From CAZSLC01 sp964607675 (GTDB lineage: Bacteria > Bacteroidota > Bacteroidia > Bacteroidales > UBA932), in contig CAZSLC010000020.1 in assembly GCA_964607675.1 (NCBI GenBank), positions 1 to 34,474 on the forward strand: 34,474 nucleotides of DNA. The letters run 5' to 3'. The notes beneath the pieces are model-generated. The model ran no database searches. It saw nothing but the letters and a program-made list of their open reading frames with translations, and was not told the DNA's origin. Below, piece after piece: positions 33,207 to 34,474 of this stretch (positions are counted from its first letter, which is position 1; each line of letters starts with the position of its first letter). The translations under genes were made by a program, and so were the position numbers.

Positions 33207-34367
33207 CTATTTTATTAAATCATCTGAATAATAGGCTTTCGCCAAATCTCTTTGGTTATATCTCATCCCCATAACCTGTCCATAGGCACCAGCAGTACGA
33301 ATTGCGAACAGGTCTCCTCGATGGGAGGTGGGAAGGGTTATCTTTTTCCCCCATGTATCGCTTGACTCACAAACTGGTCCTACAACATCATATTTTAGTT
33401 TCCTCCCTTTTGAAACGAGATTTTCAATTTTGTGGTGTGCATGGTAAAGGGAGGGCCTAATCAAATCATTCATTCCTGCATCAAGTATCACAAATTTAAC
33501 ATCCTTCCCAATTTTCACATATAAAACCCTTGTGATGAGGGCACCACACTGAGCTACAAGTGCCCTCCCTGGCTCAAAGTGGACTTTTTGACCAGGTCGA
33601 AGTATAAGGTTGGAATTAATAATTTCAAAATATTGTTTAAAATCTGCAATAGGGGCTTCCGAAGGGTTCTCATAATCTACTCCCAAGCCACCACCAAGAT
33701 TGATATTTTCAATAGCAACACCTCTGTCTATAAACCATTTTTGTAACTCTTCAACCCTCTGACACAACAACTTGAAAACACTGAGTTGGGTAATTTGTGA
33801 ACCAATGTGAAAATGCAATCCTTCTAATTTGAGGGCCGAAGAATTTTTTATAACATTAAACACATCTTCAAACATCCATGGAGAAATACCAAATTTATCC
33901 TCTTTTCTACCAGTGCTGATATATTTATGAGTGTGGGCATCGATATCTGGATTGACTCTCAGAGAAATATGGGCTTTTTTACCCATTGAAGAGGCTATTT
34001 GATCAATAACTTCTATTTCTGGTATTGATTCACAATTGAATGAGAAAATACCCCCTTTCAATGCCGTCCTGATCTCTTTATCAGATTTACCTACACCAGC
34101 ATAAACTATTTTATCAACAGGGAAACCTGTTTTGATAGCAAGTTTAACTTCATTTCCACTTACACAATCTGCCCCTAACCCAGCCTCTTTTATCATAGAA
34201 ATAATCCTCGGCTCTGCATTTGCCTTTAGAGCATAATGAGCTGTGTATCCGTACTTTTCTATATAAGACTTATAAGTTGATAATGTATTTCTGAGAAGAT
34301 CTAAATCATAAAAGTAAAAAGGGGTCTCTATATTGATAAATGATTTTAAAAGATTTTCATTAAACAT
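33207..34367 (-). CDS. lysA: Diaminopimelate decarboxylase
   Basis: PLP enzyme that decarboxylates meso-diaminopimelate to lysine. The 386-residue product has Lys48 in HYALKAN (Schiff base), FHIGSQI, the phosphate-binding GGGLGVDY, EPGRALVA, CESSDTWG with the catalytic Cys from the partner subunit, and GAYGQVMG. All hallmarks of the fold-type III decarboxylase family are there, and CESSDT points to DAP rather than ornithine. It is the first gene of lysA-ffh-folD, with a promoter box 19 bases ahead. Together with dapF it marks a DAP-based lysine pathway. Confidence 0.94.
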   Translation of the reverse strand: MFNENLLKSFINIETPFYFYDLDLLRNTLSTYKSYIEKYGYTAHYALKANAEPRIISMIKEAGLGADCVSGNEVKLAIKTGFPVDKIVYAGVGKSDKEIRTALKGGIFSFNCESIPEIEVIDQIASSMGKKAHISLRVNPDIDAHTHKYISTGRKEDKFGISPWMFEDVFNVIKNSSALKLEGLHFHIGSQITQLSVFKLLCQRVEELQKWFIDRGVAIENINLGGGLGVDYENPSEAPIADFKQYFEIINSNLILRPGQKVHFEPGRALVAQCGALITRVLYVKIGKDVKFVILDAGMNDLIRPSLYHAHHKIENLVSKGRKLKYDVVGPVCESSDTWGKKITLPTSHRGDLFAIRTAGAYGQVMGMRYNQRDLAKAYYSDDLIK

Positions 34368-34386
34368 AATAACAAATTTAAACGCA

Positions 34387-34394
34387 CAAAATTA
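34387..34394 (-). promoter_or_regulatory. Promoter -7 box (TAATTTTG) for lysA-ffh-folD
   Basis: The minus strand reads TAATTTTGTGCG, a full TAnnTTTG match 19 bases before the lysA ATG. No clear -33 element is seen at the usual distance. It is paired head to head with a plus-strand box of the same sequence. Confidence 0.6.
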
Positions 34395-34405
34395 AGAAAA
34401 AATGG

Positions 34406-34413
34406 TAATTTTG
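34406..34413 (+). promoter_or_regulatory. Promoter -7 box (TAATTTTG) for the gene at the right edge
   Basis: TAATTTTGCAC is identical in its -7 box to the divergent lysA promoter and is followed by the CAC seen at several other promoters here. The ATG at 34453 lies 39 bases downstream. Confidence 0.6.
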
Positions 34414-34452
34414 CACATAGAAAATACAAACTTTAAAATATATATAAAGAAA

Positions 34453-34474
34453 ATGAAAAAAGGACCTATTTCTG
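34453..34474 (+). CDS. Start of a gene cut by the window edge, possibly deoxyhypusine-synthase-like
   Basis: An ATG 39 bases after a good promoter box opens MKKGPIS before the window ends. GPIS close to the start recalls bacterial deoxyhypusine-synthase-like proteins of this phylum, but seven residues cannot prove it. The existence of a gene here is more certain than its identity. Confidence 0.5.

Overview
The window looks like chromosome from an AT-rich member of the Bacteroidota, most likely Bacteroidales. Reasons: 4-of-4 recognisable Bacteroidetes-type promoters tested by eye fit the TAnnTTTG -7 box rather than a sigma-70 box (ten good matches sit in the few gaps), start codons lack Shine-Dalgarno sequences, and the gene families are typical of the phylum (outer-membrane beta-barrel/CarboxypepD_reg receptor, S9B dipeptidyl peptidase IV, secreted C1 peptidases, the long Bacteroidetes YidC, DUF349 repeat protein, surE-lpxB pair). 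The genus cannot be told from this sequence. No insertion sequence, phage, CRISPR array or other mobile DNA is seen; this is core, housekeeping-rich DNA. It is very compact: by adding up the gaps, only about 850 of 34474 bases lie between genes, the largest gap is 118 bases, and all four convergent gene pairs overlap at their 3' ends.

Layout, left to right. (1) 1-2243, minus: the 5' part of a tRNA-Arg(UCU) with its own promoter, then a ClpB disaggregase gene that lacks the N-terminal domain. (2) 2362-6133, plus: queE (queuosine precursor), two tandem exported C1 cysteine peptidases and pssA (phosphatidylserine synthase). (3) 6120-9040: phosphoglucomutase/phosphomannomutase (minus) and a divergent THUMP-like methyltransferase gene (plus) that carries a G8 tract. 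(4) 9032-15866, minus: gapA, a strong intrinsic terminator, then a tightly packed unit of a HAMP-only membrane protein, TrkH potassium transporter, RecD-like helicase and dipeptidyl peptidase IV. (5) 15971-18698, plus: surE-lpxB-dapF. (6) 18690-23160, minus: DUF349 protein-yidC-yggS. (7) 23254-23928, plus: trmD. (8) 23925-26390, minus: a DUF362 protein with a twin-arginine-like leader and a membrane polyferredoxin that reads as a NapH-NapG fusion. (9) 26431-30907, minus: ABC ATPase, ABC permease, YtrA-type GntR repressor, TonB-type outer-membrane receptor, with a clear promoter and overlapping operator in front. (10) 30990-34367, minus: lysA-ffh-folD. (11) 34453-end, plus: first codons of another gene, possibly deoxyhypusine-synthase-like.

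Functional threads: cell envelope (pssA, lpxB, yidC, ffh, and lysA plus dapF for diaminopimelate/lysine), tRNA function (tRNA-Arg, queE, trmD), peptide use (two C1 peptidases, DPP IV), and a small periplasm-facing electron-transfer unit (DUF362 plus NapHG-like fusion). The items most worth a second look are the NapHG-DUF362 unit, the YtrA operator, the output-less HAMP sensor coupled to trkH behind a terminator, the N-domain-less ClpB, and the possibly leaderless promoters of the two tRNA-modification genes queE and trmD.
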